From Iningainema tapete BLCC-T55 (GTDB taxonomy: Bacteria > Cyanobacteriota > Cyanobacteriia > Cyanobacteriales > Nostocaceae): a stretch of 64,000 bases of DNA. Positions 10,082 through 18,699 of this stretch are shown here, in pieces. Position numbers and translations under genes: made by a program. The first letter of the stretch is position 1. The number at the start of each line of letters is the position of its first letter. Location: contig NZ_JACXAE010000105.1 in NCBI RefSeq assembly GCF_014698965.1, positions 1 to 64,000 on the forward strand, in the 5' to 3' direction. Below the pieces are notes generated by a model. That model searched no databases. It was not told the DNA's origin and worked only from the letters and a program-made list of their open reading frames with translations.

Positions 10082-10994
10082 TCCTGATGGTCTACGAAGT
10101 GCCGCAGAGCAGAAGAAAAATGACGCTTTGGAACGAACTGATAAAGCTATCTCTCAATTGGTCAAAGAGGGTAAGAAAATTAACTTTCATACTGTAGCTA
10201 AAACCGCAGGAGTATCGGTTGCTTATCTCTACAAACATGATTCAATTAAACAGCGCATTGACCAGTTGAGAAAGCAGCAGTCTCCTATCAAAGGACTGGC
10301 ACAACCGAGTACTTCCGATGATTCTAAGAAAGCCATCATTACAGCTCTTAAAAAGCGGATAAGTGATCTACAAGCCGAGAACAGAGGATTGCGCGACCAC
10401 CTTGAGGTAGTCCAGGGAATAGCGATGCAAGTTACAGAGTACTTTCAACAGATAGAAGCCCTCAATGTCGAGAACTCAAAGCTTAAGGAACAACTCGATG
10501 AATGTCGCCATCAATCTGAAAGTCAACTTTCTTCCATACTGTCATCCGATGCTAAAGTAACGTCTATTGGCTTGAAGAGAACTGAGCGATTAGACATCAG
10601 TGAGAAAATTAAACAGCAACTTGCCAGACTTGGAATTCCCCTCAACTCTACCCTCACCAAAACGATTCAGTCTGCATCAGTTGAAATAGTTCTTGGTGCT
10701 ATAGAAGCTCTCACTGAAGCAATGGATCACGGAGATATCCAAAGACCTGGAGGCTGGCTTAACTCGGCAATAAAAGATGGTTGGATACCCAATGAAAAGC
10801 ATCTTCCTCAACACAAAGCTGAGCGAGATATCTTCAAGGAATGGTTTAACTTAGCCTTTCAGCAAAAATTGGTTATGGCTAGCACAAAGGGAGATGACGG
10901 TCAGATGTATGTCTACAATCTTAATGGTGTGCCACTACCCTTTGAGCAGATGCTAGCTGAGTATCCCTTGGAGAAACTCAAGCTGTCGCTGTAG
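10065..10994 (+). CDS. tnpC: TnpC-like accessory protein (DUF6262 type)
   Basis: A 309-residue protein with an N-terminal helical DNA-binding-like domain (FHTVAKTAGVSVAYLYKHDS, residues about 45-65) typical of Tn554 TnpC/DUF6262 proteins. A coiled-coil stretch follows (about 100-155, LKKRISDLQAENRGLRDHLE), then a C-terminal region ending WLNSAIKDGWIPNEK and a short basic tail. The C-terminal part (LARLGIPLNSTL, GGWLNSAIKDGW) is longer than the 125-residue TnpC of Tn554. In Tn554, TnpC affects the orientation and frequency of insertion. Here that role is inferred from gene order. Confidence 0.75.
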   Translation: MTRTGNPDGLRSAAEQKKNDALERTDKAISQLVKEGKKINFHTVAKTAGVSVAYLYKHDSIKQRIDQLRKQQSPIKGLAQPSTSDDSKKAIITALKKRISDLQAENRGLRDHLEVVQGIAMQVTEYFQQIEALNVENSKLKEQLDECRHQSESQLSSILSSDAKVTSIGLKRTERLDISEKIKQQLARLGIPLNSTLTKTIQSASVEIVLGAIEALTEAMDHGDIQRPGGWLNSAIKDGWIPNEKHLPQHKAERDIFKEWFNLAFQQKLVMASTKGDDGQMYVYNLNGVPLPFEQMLAEYPLEKLKLSL

Positions 10995-11053
10995 AAACCA
11001 TAAACAACACTAATAATCAAACTAGACAAGCGTCACAGCCGTTGTGATGCAAT

Positions 11054-11079
11054 TAAAAGCTTCCCCCGGCAGACTTCGC
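11054..11079 (-). repeat. Right end inverted repeat of the Tn554-like element
   Basis: On the + strand it begins TAAAAGCTTCCCCCGGC and ends AGACTTCGC. It mirrors 7228-7253. Transposase coding sequence resumes immediately after, at 11081. Confidence 0.8.
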
Positions 11080-11080
11080 A

Positions 11081-12057
11081 CGAGTACTCGCTCGGCTCAA
11101 TCCTGAAGAATTTCAACAAAGTTTCATTAGTTGGATTCAATCTATTAGTAAGTTAACCAATCAAGAAATAGTTGCAATCGATGGAAAAACGCTCCGTGGT
11201 TCTTATGATTCGTCAGATGATAAAGCAGCTATACATATGGTGAGTCCAGTCCTGCAGGAGGGTTTCCCTCCGTAGGGAACTGGCGAACCCGAAGGGTCAG
11301 TGCATGGGCAGCAGCTAATCGTTTAGTTTTAGGACAAGTGAAAGTTGATGAGAAGTCAAATGAAATTACCGCAATTCCTAAACTATTAAAAGTCTTATGT
11401 CTTCAAGGCTGCATTGTTACTATCGATGCGATAGGATGTCAAAAAGAAATTGTCAAGCAAATTGTTGAACAAGATGGAGATTATGTTATTTCTCTGAAAA
11501 AAAATCAGAAATCTTTATATGAAAGAGTTGACGCTCTATTTAAATCAGCAATTAACAACCGTTTTGAAGGATTTGAATATACCGAGTTCCGCCAAGATGA
11601 ATCGGGTCATGGTCGTCATGAAATCCGACAATGTGTGATGTTAAGTAATATTAAAGACCTGATAGATCCAGAAAATAAATGGTCAAAGCTTACAAGTGTT
11701 GTCATGATAAATTCATGGCGTACAGAAAATGGGAAAACGACGCTCTTATACTCGTTATTTTATTAGTAGTTTACCTAATAATGCGCTCACTATTAGCCAA
11801 ATCAGTCCGTACACACTGGACCATAGAGAACCAATTACATTGGATTCTTGATGTTCAATTTAATGAAGATAGTTCTCGAATTAGAAAAGATAATGCTCCA
11901 CAAAATTTAGCAATTATTAGACATGTTGCTCTCAATCTTTTAAATCAAGAAAAAACAGTAAAGGCTGGCGTTAAACGTAAACGATCGGGAAGCTGGCTGG
12001 GATGAAGAATATGCGCGAAAAAGTTTTGGCTGGAATATTTATATCTTAAATTTTTAG
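11081..12057 (+). pseudogene. ISAs1-family transposase, middle and C-terminal parts, decayed
   Basis: Resuming at R-V-L-A-R-L-N-P-E-E-F, the frame has the catalytic region AIDGKTLRGSYD. It is then interrupted by a 56 bp repeat with a stop (11246-11301). It continues as AWAAANRLVLGQVKVDEKSN and VTIDAIGCQKEIVKQI. There is a frameshift near 11740, another near 11800 before THWTIENQLHWILDV (the conserved catalytic Glu block), and a third near 11985 before AGWDEEY. With at least three frameshifts plus the insertion, the gene is non-functional and has been decaying for some time. Confidence 0.85.
11246..11301. repeat. 56 bp repeat inserted in the IS transposase
   Basis: The block CCAGTCCTGCAGGAGGGTTT...GGGTCAGT interrupts codons MVS and AWAAAN of the transposase and brings an in-frame TAG. 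AGT occurs on both sides of the insert. Related cores (GCAGGAGGGTTTCCC) occur near 45690-45730 and, more diverged, near 49240-49260, so it is a dispersed short repeat. Confidence 0.6.
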
Positions 12058-12083
12058 CTGAATTCATTATGAGCTAAAAATCG

Positions 12084-12109
12084 AGTTGACTACAAATAGT
12101 GTCAACTCT
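12084..12109. terminator. Hairpin downstream of the ISAs1 transposase
   Basis: GAGTTGAC and GTCAACTC form an 8 bp stem around a 10-base loop. No clean U tract follows, so it could equally be a stem-loop of another kind. Confidence 0.3.
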
Positions 12110-12293
12110 GATTAGAGATGCAAATGAATTTGCTTTTTTCTCAAGAGTGATTAATTTTTATTATTAATATTCTTTTTGAATCAACTTTTATTAATCATAC
12201 GCATAATCGTTTTACTGCTTAATTGTCCCAAATAACTTATTTATTGTGTGTACATATATCCTTTTTGGTGTCAATACATATTAACAAAATTTA

Positions 12294-12308
12294 AATGCGT
12301 TTGCCCTA
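12294..12308 (-). repeat. Right terminal inverted repeat of the ISAs1-family element
   Basis: AATGCGTTTGCCCTA is the exact complement of the left end. It is followed by the second target copy ACATCCCGCA (12309-12318) and then uninterrupted hsdR. Confidence 0.9.
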
Positions 12309-13594
12309 ACATCCCGCAACTTTGAGTTTTCAGGCACATAAATTTCTGCACCTTTCCCTTTAGCATCTTCAATTTGCAGTCCGTTTTTATCAACGCTAGT
12401 CCTAACCTTATGTACCTTATAAGTGGCAAGGAAACCGTCTTCGATCCCTTGACCAAGACTGTAGCTGTATGCTGGCGGTTGCCAATTTCCCTTGAAAGGG
12501 TCTTCGGGATCGATAGGAATTTCAGGTTCTTCTGAGCAGAAATAAGCATATGTATCAACACTTTCACTCTGCTTAGGTGTAGCTGTCATCCCTAGATGGA
12601 TTGCACTATAAAAATGTTGCAGGATTGCGTTCCACTTGCCAAAACCAGAACGGTGGCACTCGTCAATAATAATAAGTCCAAAGAAATCAGAAGGGATGCG
12701 CTTAAACAGTGGCTCACCATTATCCTCAGCATCAAGTGACTGGTAGAGAGCAAAGTACAGTTCCCGGTTAGCATTAAACTTCCCGCCACGAATTAACCCC
12801 CGTGGGTCTGACTGTCCTGTGGCAAAAGGAGTAAATGCATTGTATGCTTGATTGCACAGTGCTATGCGGTCTGTAATGAAAAGAACGGGTTTTCTCAACC
12901 AACCTGATTTTTTCAGTTTCCAAACTATCTGAAAAGCGGTAAAAGTTTTTCCTGTACCTGTCGCCATTGTTAACAAAATGCGTTTCTGAGCAGCCATCAT
13001 GCGCTCAATAACACGGCGAATTGCTACTTCTTGAAAATAGTGCGGTTCCTTACCACAGATGGAACTAGGGCAAAAGGGGTGCAAAAGGGGATTAGTTTGC
13101 CCAAGCCACTTTGTTGTGTAAGAACTTCCAACTTCAGCAACACGATTACTTGTCAATTTTGCGGTTATTGGCTTACGATACTGCTCCCAGCGATACCACA
13201 AATCTTTTGGTGTGGGGAATGAAGATAGTTCACGGCTTTGATTGCAGAAAAAATCAAACTCTACAAACCCATGTCCATTGCTGGAATAAGCAAAAGGCAC
13301 ATCCAACATTTTGGCGTAGGATTTTGCTTGCTCTAAACCCGCATCAACTGTATGCGCCTCATCCTTTGCTTCCAAAACAGCAATCATCTGCCCCTGGTAA
13401 CGCAGTAAATAATCAACACGACGAGGTTGACGACGCCGAGATTCTTCGCCTACTAAATAAATTCTGCCAGCTGTGACTGGCTGTCCTTTCACAAAGTAGT
13501 GTTCACGTTCAATTTGGCTCTCTCCCCAACCAGACATTTTGATTAGGGGATCAATGAGCTTGGCGCGTGTGTCTGCTTCATTATAAAGACTCAC
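12309..13594 (-). pseudogene. hsdR: HsdR restriction subunit, 5' part (nuclease and helicase N lobe)
   Basis: The N-terminal half of the type I restriction subunit. The endonuclease domain shows RRVDYLLRYQGQMIAVLEAKD (D...ExK type). The motor domain has Walker A TMATGTGKTFTAF, LFITDRIALCNQAY and the DEAH-type box IIIDECHRSGFG, followed by GMTATP. I choose GTG 13594, because family members start near S-L-Y-N-E-A-D and an AGAGAGG lies 8 bases upstream. The longer ATG start at 13633 is the alternative. After the insertion junction the frame runs only eight residues into the IS (to 12281). About 429 residues belong to the true protein here. Confidence 0.9.
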
Positions 13595-13699
13595 ACTTTT
13601 TGCCTCTCTGACAAAATTACAAACACCTCTCACCCTTTGTGAGTAAATCTAGCTGATCTATTCTACTACCCCAACATTGTAGTTACCTGTTGGGGAGTC

Positions 13700-13906
13700 C
13701 TACTTGACTTGTGTGTAACAGACGTGTTCCGAAGACTTCGCGTGAACCTCTTCCAACAATTCTATAATTGAGCGCCGTTTAGCTTTAGGCAATTCCTGCA
13801 AAATCACAAATATATCAACGGTATCACCTATTGTCGCTTCTGGAACTTGAATTTCTACCTTATTTCCTGGTAAAACTTGGGTTGTAATATGTAAAGCTGG
13901 TTGCAT
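13700..13906 (-). CDS. Truncated copy of the antitoxin-like protein at 15239
   Basis: 68 codons. The first 36 residues (MQPALHITTQVLPGNKVEIQ onward) match the 80-residue protein at 15239-15481 almost perfectly, differing at one position. The tails diverge and the copy ends in unrelated residues (HAKSSEHVCYTQVK). No toxin gene follows: hsdR begins 105 bp downstream. It is most likely the leftover of a duplicated toxin-antitoxin pair whose distal half was lost. Confidence 0.55.
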   Translation of the reverse strand: MQPALHITTQVLPGNKVEIQVPEATIGDTVDIFVILQELPKAKRRSIIELLEEVHAKSSEHVCYTQVK

Positions 13907-13933
13907 AATTTAGATCCTGTGGGAAGTAAATAG

Positions 13934-14488
13934 CTAAACTGCGTTAATCAAGTTCAGAATCTCATCACAAGTTTCTTCTGGTGTTTTATCTAGAGTGTAT
14001 ACAGTGAACTTTGCCAGCATATAGTTTGAGGTGTGCCGAACAAAGTGTTCATTGATTTCCTGTATACCATCCGGCATTGACTTGTTTCGCTCACTCAGAA
14101 TCCGAACTGACTCATCTAGGTTAGGTGATGGAAGCAACAGAACAACATTGGGATACAATGCCAAAGCTTGCTGAACTCGCCCGAATAAGATAGCATCTTC
14201 GTATACAGAATGACCTGCCCCAAAATCAATAACACATTGGCTATGTTCTGACAATAGCCTTTCAACAGCGTAGGCTTCAAACGGTTTCCAATAGTGTTGG
14301 AGTTCCCAAAAATCAAGAGCTTCCTTCTTAGACTTTACTAGCTCTTCGTTGTAGCCAATTTCTTTGTAATAGTCCCACCGCAAATCATCCATTGAGCATT
14401 GTGGAAGATTGAGCTTATCTGCTAATAGTTTACCAAGAGTAGATTTGCCAGCGCTAATAGGACCAATGAGAATGATATCTGATTTCAT
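13934..14488 (-). CDS. P-loop kinase, shikimate/gluconate-kinase-like fold
   Basis: 184 residues with Walker A GPISAGKST at residues 9-17 and an acidic SMDDLRWDYY segment where small-molecule kinases bind substrate. IDFGAGHSVYED and VVLLLPSPNLDESV complete an adenylate-kinase-like fold. The substrate is unknown. It sits between toxin-antitoxin remnants. AAA/zeta-toxin-like kinases use the same fold, but there is no sequence reason to call it a toxin. It could be a stand-alone nucleotide or shikimate-like kinase. Confidence 0.6.
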   Translation of the reverse strand: MKSDIILIGPISAGKSTLGKLLADKLNLPQCSMDDLRWDYYKEIGYNEELVKSKKEALDFWELQHYWKPFEAYAVERLLSEHSQCVIDFGAGHSVYEDAILFGRVQQALALYPNVVLLLPSPNLDESVRILSERNKSMPDGIQEINEHFVRHTSNYMLAKFTVYTLDKTPEETCDEILNLINAV

Positions 14489-14542
14489 ATTTTATCCTCA
14501 GAATATCAATGTACCGGGCTATTATAGTACATTTCATTCTTC

Positions 14543-14786
14543 CGCAATCCGCCTAGAACTGAAGTTTTGGGCTGCATAGCTCAAGTCGGTTAAAACCGAA
14601 TAAGCTAATGAGTATTTAAGTTGCAGGCAGCAAAGGGCTAAAGCCCTTACTACAAAAGAGTTACCCTTGAAAAATGAACGACGATTAGCTTAAACAGTTG
14701 CTTTTTAGTCCGTTAAAACGGACTTGAGCTACTCGCGCCATGTACTCAAGTACATGGCGATCATGTGTGTATAGATTGAAATAGCC
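14543..14786. repeat. Dispersed palindrome-rich repeat, copy 1
   Basis: The block begins CGCAATCCGCCTAGAACT and ends TGAAATAGCC. It contains the palindromes GTCGGTTAAAACCG, GTCCGTTAAAACGGAC and GCCATGTACTCAAGTACATGGC. A second copy lies at 40964-41112. This copy is longer because about 95 bp, including the palindrome AAGGGCTAAAGCCCTT, sits in its middle. The remaining part of the 14489-14807 gap shows no gene. Confidence 0.75.
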
Positions 14787-14807
14787 TTGGCTTTGTACAA
14801 TGACTAT

Positions 14808-15251
14808 TTAAGATGCCAAGACTTCGCTAAGGATAACAACGGGTAAATTTGGTACATTACGAAAGCCTTTGTCATTGGTAATAAACTGAGTACAGTTGCC
14901 TAACAAGGCTGTAGCCGCGTGAATCGCATCTGGTGTTTTGAGATTTGTAGTAGCCCGAAGACTTGCAGCTTGCCTAAGCACGGGTTGAGTGATATGAATT
15001 AGTTGCATTTCCTCTGACAATAGTAGTTGTTCATAATCTGTAATTAGAGAATTATTGGCATTTTTCAAGGGCAACACTAGCGCTTCCATTAATATTAGTT
15101 CACTGCTGATAATTACAATTTCACCCATTTAAAATTTCAACCATAAAGGTTCTAGTAGTGAATAATAATCTAGATTACCCTCGACAGTGTAAATTACCAC
15201 TGATGTATCTATATAAATAGTGCCAGAAGAAGGAAGTATTAGCTGTCCCAT
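14808..15251 (-). pseudogene. vapC: PIN-domain (VapC-like) toxin with an in-frame stop
   Basis: Starting at ATG 15251, the frame reads IYIDTSVVIYTVEG (first PIN Asp) and continues to LEPLWLKF, then TAA at 15129-15131. The very next codon is ATG and the same frame goes on: MGEIVIISSELILMEALV, KTPDAIHAATALL (PIN Asp) and FITNDKGF (PIN Asp). One base change to a sense codon (for example CAA) would restore a 147-residue PIN RNase. The start overlaps the antitoxin end by 13 bp, as in typical vapBC pairs. The 106-residue remainder lacks the first catalytic Asp. Confidence 0.8.
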
Positions 15252-15481
15252 GATTCCCGTTCCTCTTGCAGTTGCCTATCTATATCCTCAGCCGTTCTAA
15301 AGGTACTTCTTTTACTGCGAATTTGCTCTATTAACTCTAGGATGGAACGCTTTTTGGTTTGGGGTTTATCTGGCAAAATCACAAATATATCAACGGTATC
15401 ACCAATTGCTGCTTCTGGAACTTGAATTTCTACCTTATTTCCTGGTAAAACTTGGGTTGTAATATGTAAAGCTGGTTGCAT
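15239..15481 (-). CDS. Antitoxin-like small protein paired with the PIN gene
   Basis: 80 residues: a beta-rich N-terminus (ITTQVLPGNKVEIQVPEAAI) and a charged helical C-terminus (FRTAEDIDRQLQEERESWDS) suited to wrapping a toxin. It is known in cyanobacteria mainly next to PIN toxins. It overlaps the PIN gene downstream. With the toxin interrupted, it may be an orphan antitoxin. A truncated duplicate lies at 13700-13906. Confidence 0.65.
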   Translation of the reverse strand: MQPALHITTQVLPGNKVEIQVPEAAIGDTVDIFVILPDKPQTKKRSILELIEQIRSKRSTFRTAEDIDRQLQEERESWDS

Positions 15482-15509
15482 AATTTTATCCTTCGATTTT
15501 TTTGATCAT

Positions 15510-17132
15510 ATGACATCCGCACCCAAGCTACTCACCGATCCGTTTCTACAACTACCAACCGAAACTTCAGTGCAAGTTGTGTGGTTTACTGAGTTTGTGG
15601 GTTCTCAACATACAGTCACTTACGGTGAGAATCTCAACCAAACCGCTGTTGCTACCACAAGTAAACTAAGTCGTACTCGTGAGGATTACCAATCACGAGT
15701 CGGGAACCAAACCCAAAACGAGCAATATTCACAACCTGTGATGCGACATATTTGGCGACACGAGGCTTGTGTGACTGGGTTAACTCCAGGGGAGCGGGTT
15801 CCTTATCAAGTTAAGAGTGTGGGGGATGGCGGGAGTGTCAGCAGTAAAGTATTTACCCTTGCTCCTTTACCACAAGCAGGGACACCATTGAAAATTCTGC
15901 TGACTTCTGACCATCAAATTAAACCAATGGTAGCAGCAAATTTGCAAAAAGTGGTGGAAACGGTAGGGAGAGTAGATGCAGTTTGGTTTGCAGGTGATTT
16001 AGTAAATATAAGCGATCGCGCTTCAGAATGGTTTGATGATGATCGTGGTAATGCTTTCTTTCCCTGCTTACAAGGTTATGCTCACTATAAAATGGAAGGG
16101 GTAAATACCGTTTACACTGGCGGGGAAATAATTCAACACGCGCCGATGTATACTTGCATTGGTAATCATGAGGTGATGGGGCGGGTTAACCGTGGCAGTT
16201 TGAACGAGGAATTTGATAGTACGATTCCCCGTTCCGTTGCTCTTAAGTTGTATGGGGAGCAATCTCTCAAAGATAATTCCTTTAATACCGATACATATGA
16301 AGAGATTTTCACTTTACCCCAAAGCAAAGAGGGAGGAAAAACTTACTACGCAGTTAGTTTTGGTGATGTGCGGCTCGTAGTATTGTATGTAACAAATATG
16401 TGGCGCACTCCCAGGTTAGATGGATTGGCTAGAGGTAGATACCAGGAACAACAAAGTTCTCCTACTCCAGAAAACTGGGGTTATGGACAACATATATATG
16501 AGCCAATTACTAAAGGTAGCACTCAGTATAACTGGTTAGCACAAGAACTCAACAGTACTGAATTCAAACGCGCAAAGTACAAAGTAGTCATGTTGCATCA
16601 TCCTCCTCATACTCTAGGTGGTAATATTGTCCCAGCTTACACAGATCCAGTACAGATAATTGAACGAGATGAAGATGGTAATATCAAAGCAGTGCGATAT
16701 GAGTACCCCAAAGATGCTGATTACATCATTCGTGATCTGATACCTTTACTAGAAGCGGCGAAAGTGCAATTAGTATTTTACGGACATTCCCATCTATGGA
16801 ACCGTTTTCGCAGTCAATCAGGAATGCACTTTTTGGAAACATCTAATGTTGGTAATTCTTATGGTGCGGCTTGGGATGATCACAAACGAGAAGTACCGAT
16901 AGGATATAAAGAAGATTATACTGAACTAGGCGACCCTTATGGTTTAGATCCAGTTGTGCCAACAATTGCTCCACTGCTGGGAGAAAATGGTGCAATGCCA
17001 TATATTGCCAGTAACGATATTACAGCTTTTAGCATTTTTGATACAGGTACAGGTGCGATCGCCAGCTATCGTTTTGATACTAACAAGCCCGCTGCGGAGG
17101 TAGTAAAGTTTGATGAATTTGAGTTGACATAG
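15510..17132 (+). CDS. Metallophosphoesterase with N-terminal fibronectin-like domain
   Basis: 540 residues. An N-terminal beta-sandwich of the purple-acid-phosphatase type (about 1-125) precedes a calcineurin-like catalytic domain. Metal ligands are visible in LLTSDHQIK, WFAGDLVN, CIGNHEVMG, VVMLHHPPH and VFYGHSHLWNR. It probably hydrolyses phosphomono- or diesters using two metals. The substrate is not deducible. No clear signal peptide is seen at the N-terminus (MTSAPKLLTDPFLQLPTE), so it may be cytoplasmic, unlike many relatives. The gene is divergent from the antitoxin upstream, with 28 bp between starts. Confidence 0.85.
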   Translation: MTSAPKLLTDPFLQLPTETSVQVVWFTEFVGSQHTVTYGENLNQTAVATTSKLSRTREDYQSRVGNQTQNEQYSQPVMRHIWRHEACVTGLTPGERVPYQVKSVGDGGSVSSKVFTLAPLPQAGTPLKILLTSDHQIKPMVAANLQKVVETVGRVDAVWFAGDLVNISDRASEWFDDDRGNAFFPCLQGYAHYKMEGVNTVYTGGEIIQHAPMYTCIGNHEVMGRVNRGSLNEEFDSTIPRSVALKLYGEQSLKDNSFNTDTYEEIFTLPQSKEGGKTYYAVSFGDVRLVVLYVTNMWRTPRLDGLARGRYQEQQSSPTPENWGYGQHIYEPITKGSTQYNWLAQELNSTEFKRAKYKVVMLHHPPHTLGGNIVPAYTDPVQIIERDEDGNIKAVRYEYPKDADYIIRDLIPLLEAAKVQLVFYGHSHLWNRFRSQSGMHFLETSNVGNSYGAAWDDHKREVPIGYKEDYTELGDPYGLDPVVPTIAPLLGENGAMPYIASNDITAFSIFDTGTGAIASYRFDTNKPAAEVVKFDEFELT

Positions 17133-17217
17133 CTCTCCCCAACCCGTGGGAGTGGGATGACAGCCACGACTGACGTGGAAAATTCCATCAATCAAGCACG
17201 GGGAAGTGGGCAGCTGC

Positions 17218-18417
17218 TTAAGGACGCAGATTATTCAGTGCGGCGTAAGCATGTAGTCTCACCGAATCATCTTCATCTGCCAACATTTCAGTTAATGGTT
17301 CAACTGCTTGCATTTTACCTAACTGCCCTAAAGATAGAGCGATCGCACTTCTTACAGTAGCAATATTAACTGCTGGATGCCCGGTTTGCAGCATTTCCAG
17401 CAAAATTTTTGTCGCGTCATTAGTTAGTTGAGGCTGCTGTACTCTGCCGAGAACCCTGACAATTTCCTGCCATAATGTCAACGATTGCAGTTGATTCATG
17501 GCTTGTTGCAAATACTCTAAACCAGATAAAGTTTCTACCCAGGATAAAGCGCGAATAATTTCCAACTGTAGCTTTAAAGGTGTGTGAGGAGACATCAGCA
17601 CCTGAAATAACGAACAAGCAGCAGCATCACAGCCCATTCTTGATAAAGCGCTCGCCGCCGCACAACAAACATCCTCGTTCAAATCATAAAGCCTGGGTTG
17701 TAGCCTAGTTACCAAATCTAATTCCGAGCATAAATCAGGGCGAAAACCTAAACCTTGCACTGCTTCCTTCCTTACCGGGGCAGCGACATCATCCAAAGCA
17801 TTTAAAAGTATTGGCGGTACGCGAGTGTCATGAAAGCTACTCAGTGCTTCAATCGCTGTAGCGCGTACTGCTACTTGTGAATCTTGCACTACACTTAACA
17901 AAGGCGTAATAATTGCTTTTTCTCGAATATAGCAAAGCGATCGCACTGCCAATAACCGTGTATTTTCCTCTGTTAAAAGTTCCGTTAGCGCCGCAATAGC
18001 ATCTTGTCCTATTTGCCCCAACGCTGATGCTGCCATCATCCTCAATTCTTCACGAGCATTAGTTTTGATTAATTCAACCAAAGGCGCGATGGCTTCTGAG
18101 TTTTTCAATTCTCCCAAAATTCGTGCTGCATACCAGCGCAATTCTTCCTCTGCATCTTCATCCGCCAAAATGTCAATTAGTGGGGCAATGGCAATTTTAC
18201 CCAAGCGATTAAACACCTTAACAACATCCCAGCGTTGCTGAAAATCTCCTACTGCTAAAACTGCAAGTGCTAATTCCAGTAAATGTTGGCGATTTTTCTC
18301 TATCTCTGGTTGTTCTAAATCTTCTCCCAAAATCATTTGCAAATACTGACTTAACGATGACCAGTCAGCAGTATCATACGCCGTTTGCGCCTGTTCTAAA
18401 AGTTGATTGATACTCAT
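17218..18417 (-). CDS. nirB: HEAT-repeat protein, probable NirB nitrite reductase partner
   Basis: 399 residues made almost wholly of PBS-lyase-type HEAT repeats, for example WYAARILGELKNSEAIAPLV and MAASALGQIGQDAIAALTEL. It is divergent from nirA across the NtcA promoter region. In Synechococcus and Anabaena, a gene called nirB sits next to nirA and is needed for full NirA activity through protein contact. The position and repeat type fit that gene. The repeats alone would also fit a phycobilin lyase such as CpcE, so the call rests on neighbourhood. Confidence 0.68.
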   Translation of the reverse strand: MSINQLLEQAQTAYDTADWSSLSQYLQMILGEDLEQPEIEKNRQHLLELALAVLAVGDFQQRWDVVKVFNRLGKIAIAPLIDILADEDAEEELRWYAARILGELKNSEAIAPLVELIKTNAREELRMMAASALGQIGQDAIAALTELLTEENTRLLAVRSLCYIREKAIITPLLSVVQDSQVAVRATAIEALSSFHDTRVPPILLNALDDVAAPVRKEAVQGLGFRPDLCSELDLVTRLQPRLYDLNEDVCCAAASALSRMGCDAAACSLFQVLMSPHTPLKLQLEIIRALSWVETLSGLEYLQQAMNQLQSLTLWQEIVRVLGRVQQPQLTNDATKILLEMLQTGHPAVNIATVRSAIALSLGQLGKMQAVEPLTEMLADEDDSVRLHAYAALNNLRP

Positions 18418-18495
18418 TTTTCCTCAAAATCTCTTCTGAGACTAATAATTAAAGTTAATTAAATAGTTTAGTTTTTCTCATTAAATTTAACTTAT

Positions 18496-18508
18496 TGCAA
18501 AAAACGCA
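18496..18508 (+). promoter_or_regulatory. Possible NtcB (LysR-type) site
   Basis: TGCA-AAAAA-CGCA differs by one base from the TGCA-N5-TGCA inverted repeat described for NtcB upstream of nirA. It lies 39 bp before the NtcA box, a plausible place for a second activator. Confidence 0.35.
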
Positions 18509-18546
18509 TACAATCAATGTCATTTCCGCAATAGCACAAAAAATTC

Positions 18547-18588
18547 GTAGCAAAATATACGTTTTTTTGGTTCATACAACATTAATTT
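18547..18588 (+). promoter_or_regulatory. NtcA-activated nirA promoter
   Basis: GTAGCAAAATATAC (18547-18560) is an exact GTA-N8-TAC NtcA box. A -10 element TAATTT (TAN3T, 18583-18588) starts 22 bp after it, the canonical class II spacing. Transcription would start near 18595, about 105 bp before the nirA ATG. NtcA with 2-oxoglutarate would turn the cluster on when ammonium is scarce. Confidence 0.85.
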
Positions 18589-18699
18589 AGATGTATCTAA
18601 ATCATTACAGCAATTCACTAATAAAGCCCATCCCACCTGCAAAAAATCAAACTGCTGTCTCTTTTGAGGCAGTGTTGCAGCAAGAAAATAAAGAGAGTT

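Larger units (their letters stand above)
7228..11079. mobile_element. Tn554-like transposon carrying two tyrosine recombinases and TnpC
   Basis: About 3.85 kb is inserted in the ISAs1 transposase gene. The ends form 26 bp imperfect inverted repeats (7228-7253 and 11054-11079), each containing GCCGGGGGAAGCTTTTA or its complement. The three genes are contiguous and intact: a 362-residue recombinase, a 476-residue recombinase and a DUF6262/TnpC-like protein. That order is Tn554 tnpA-tnpB-tnpC. No passenger gene is present. No long target duplication is seen, as expected for tyrosine-recombinase transposons. GCGCGA at the left junction (7226-7231) and GCACGA at the right (11078-11083) could be the variable core. 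Confidence 0.82.
6366..12308. mobile_element. ISAs1-family element inserted in hsdR and itself interrupted
   Basis: The outer ends carry a perfect 15 bp inverted repeat, TAGGGCAAACGCATT, at 6366-6380 and reversed at 12294-12308. The flanking 10 bp, ACATCCCGCA, is duplicated at 6356-6365 and 12309-12318. ISAs1 elements are known to make 8-10 bp duplications. Precise removal restores hsdR. Inside are the two pieces of an ISAs1-type transposase gene, separated by a Tn554-like element at 7228-11079. Without that element the IS would be about 2.1 kb, long for the family because of 600 bp of non-coding left end. Confidence 0.88.

Noticed and set aside
7254-11053. Antibiotic or metal resistance cargo in the Tn554-like element
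   Set aside because: All coding space is filled by the three recombination genes.
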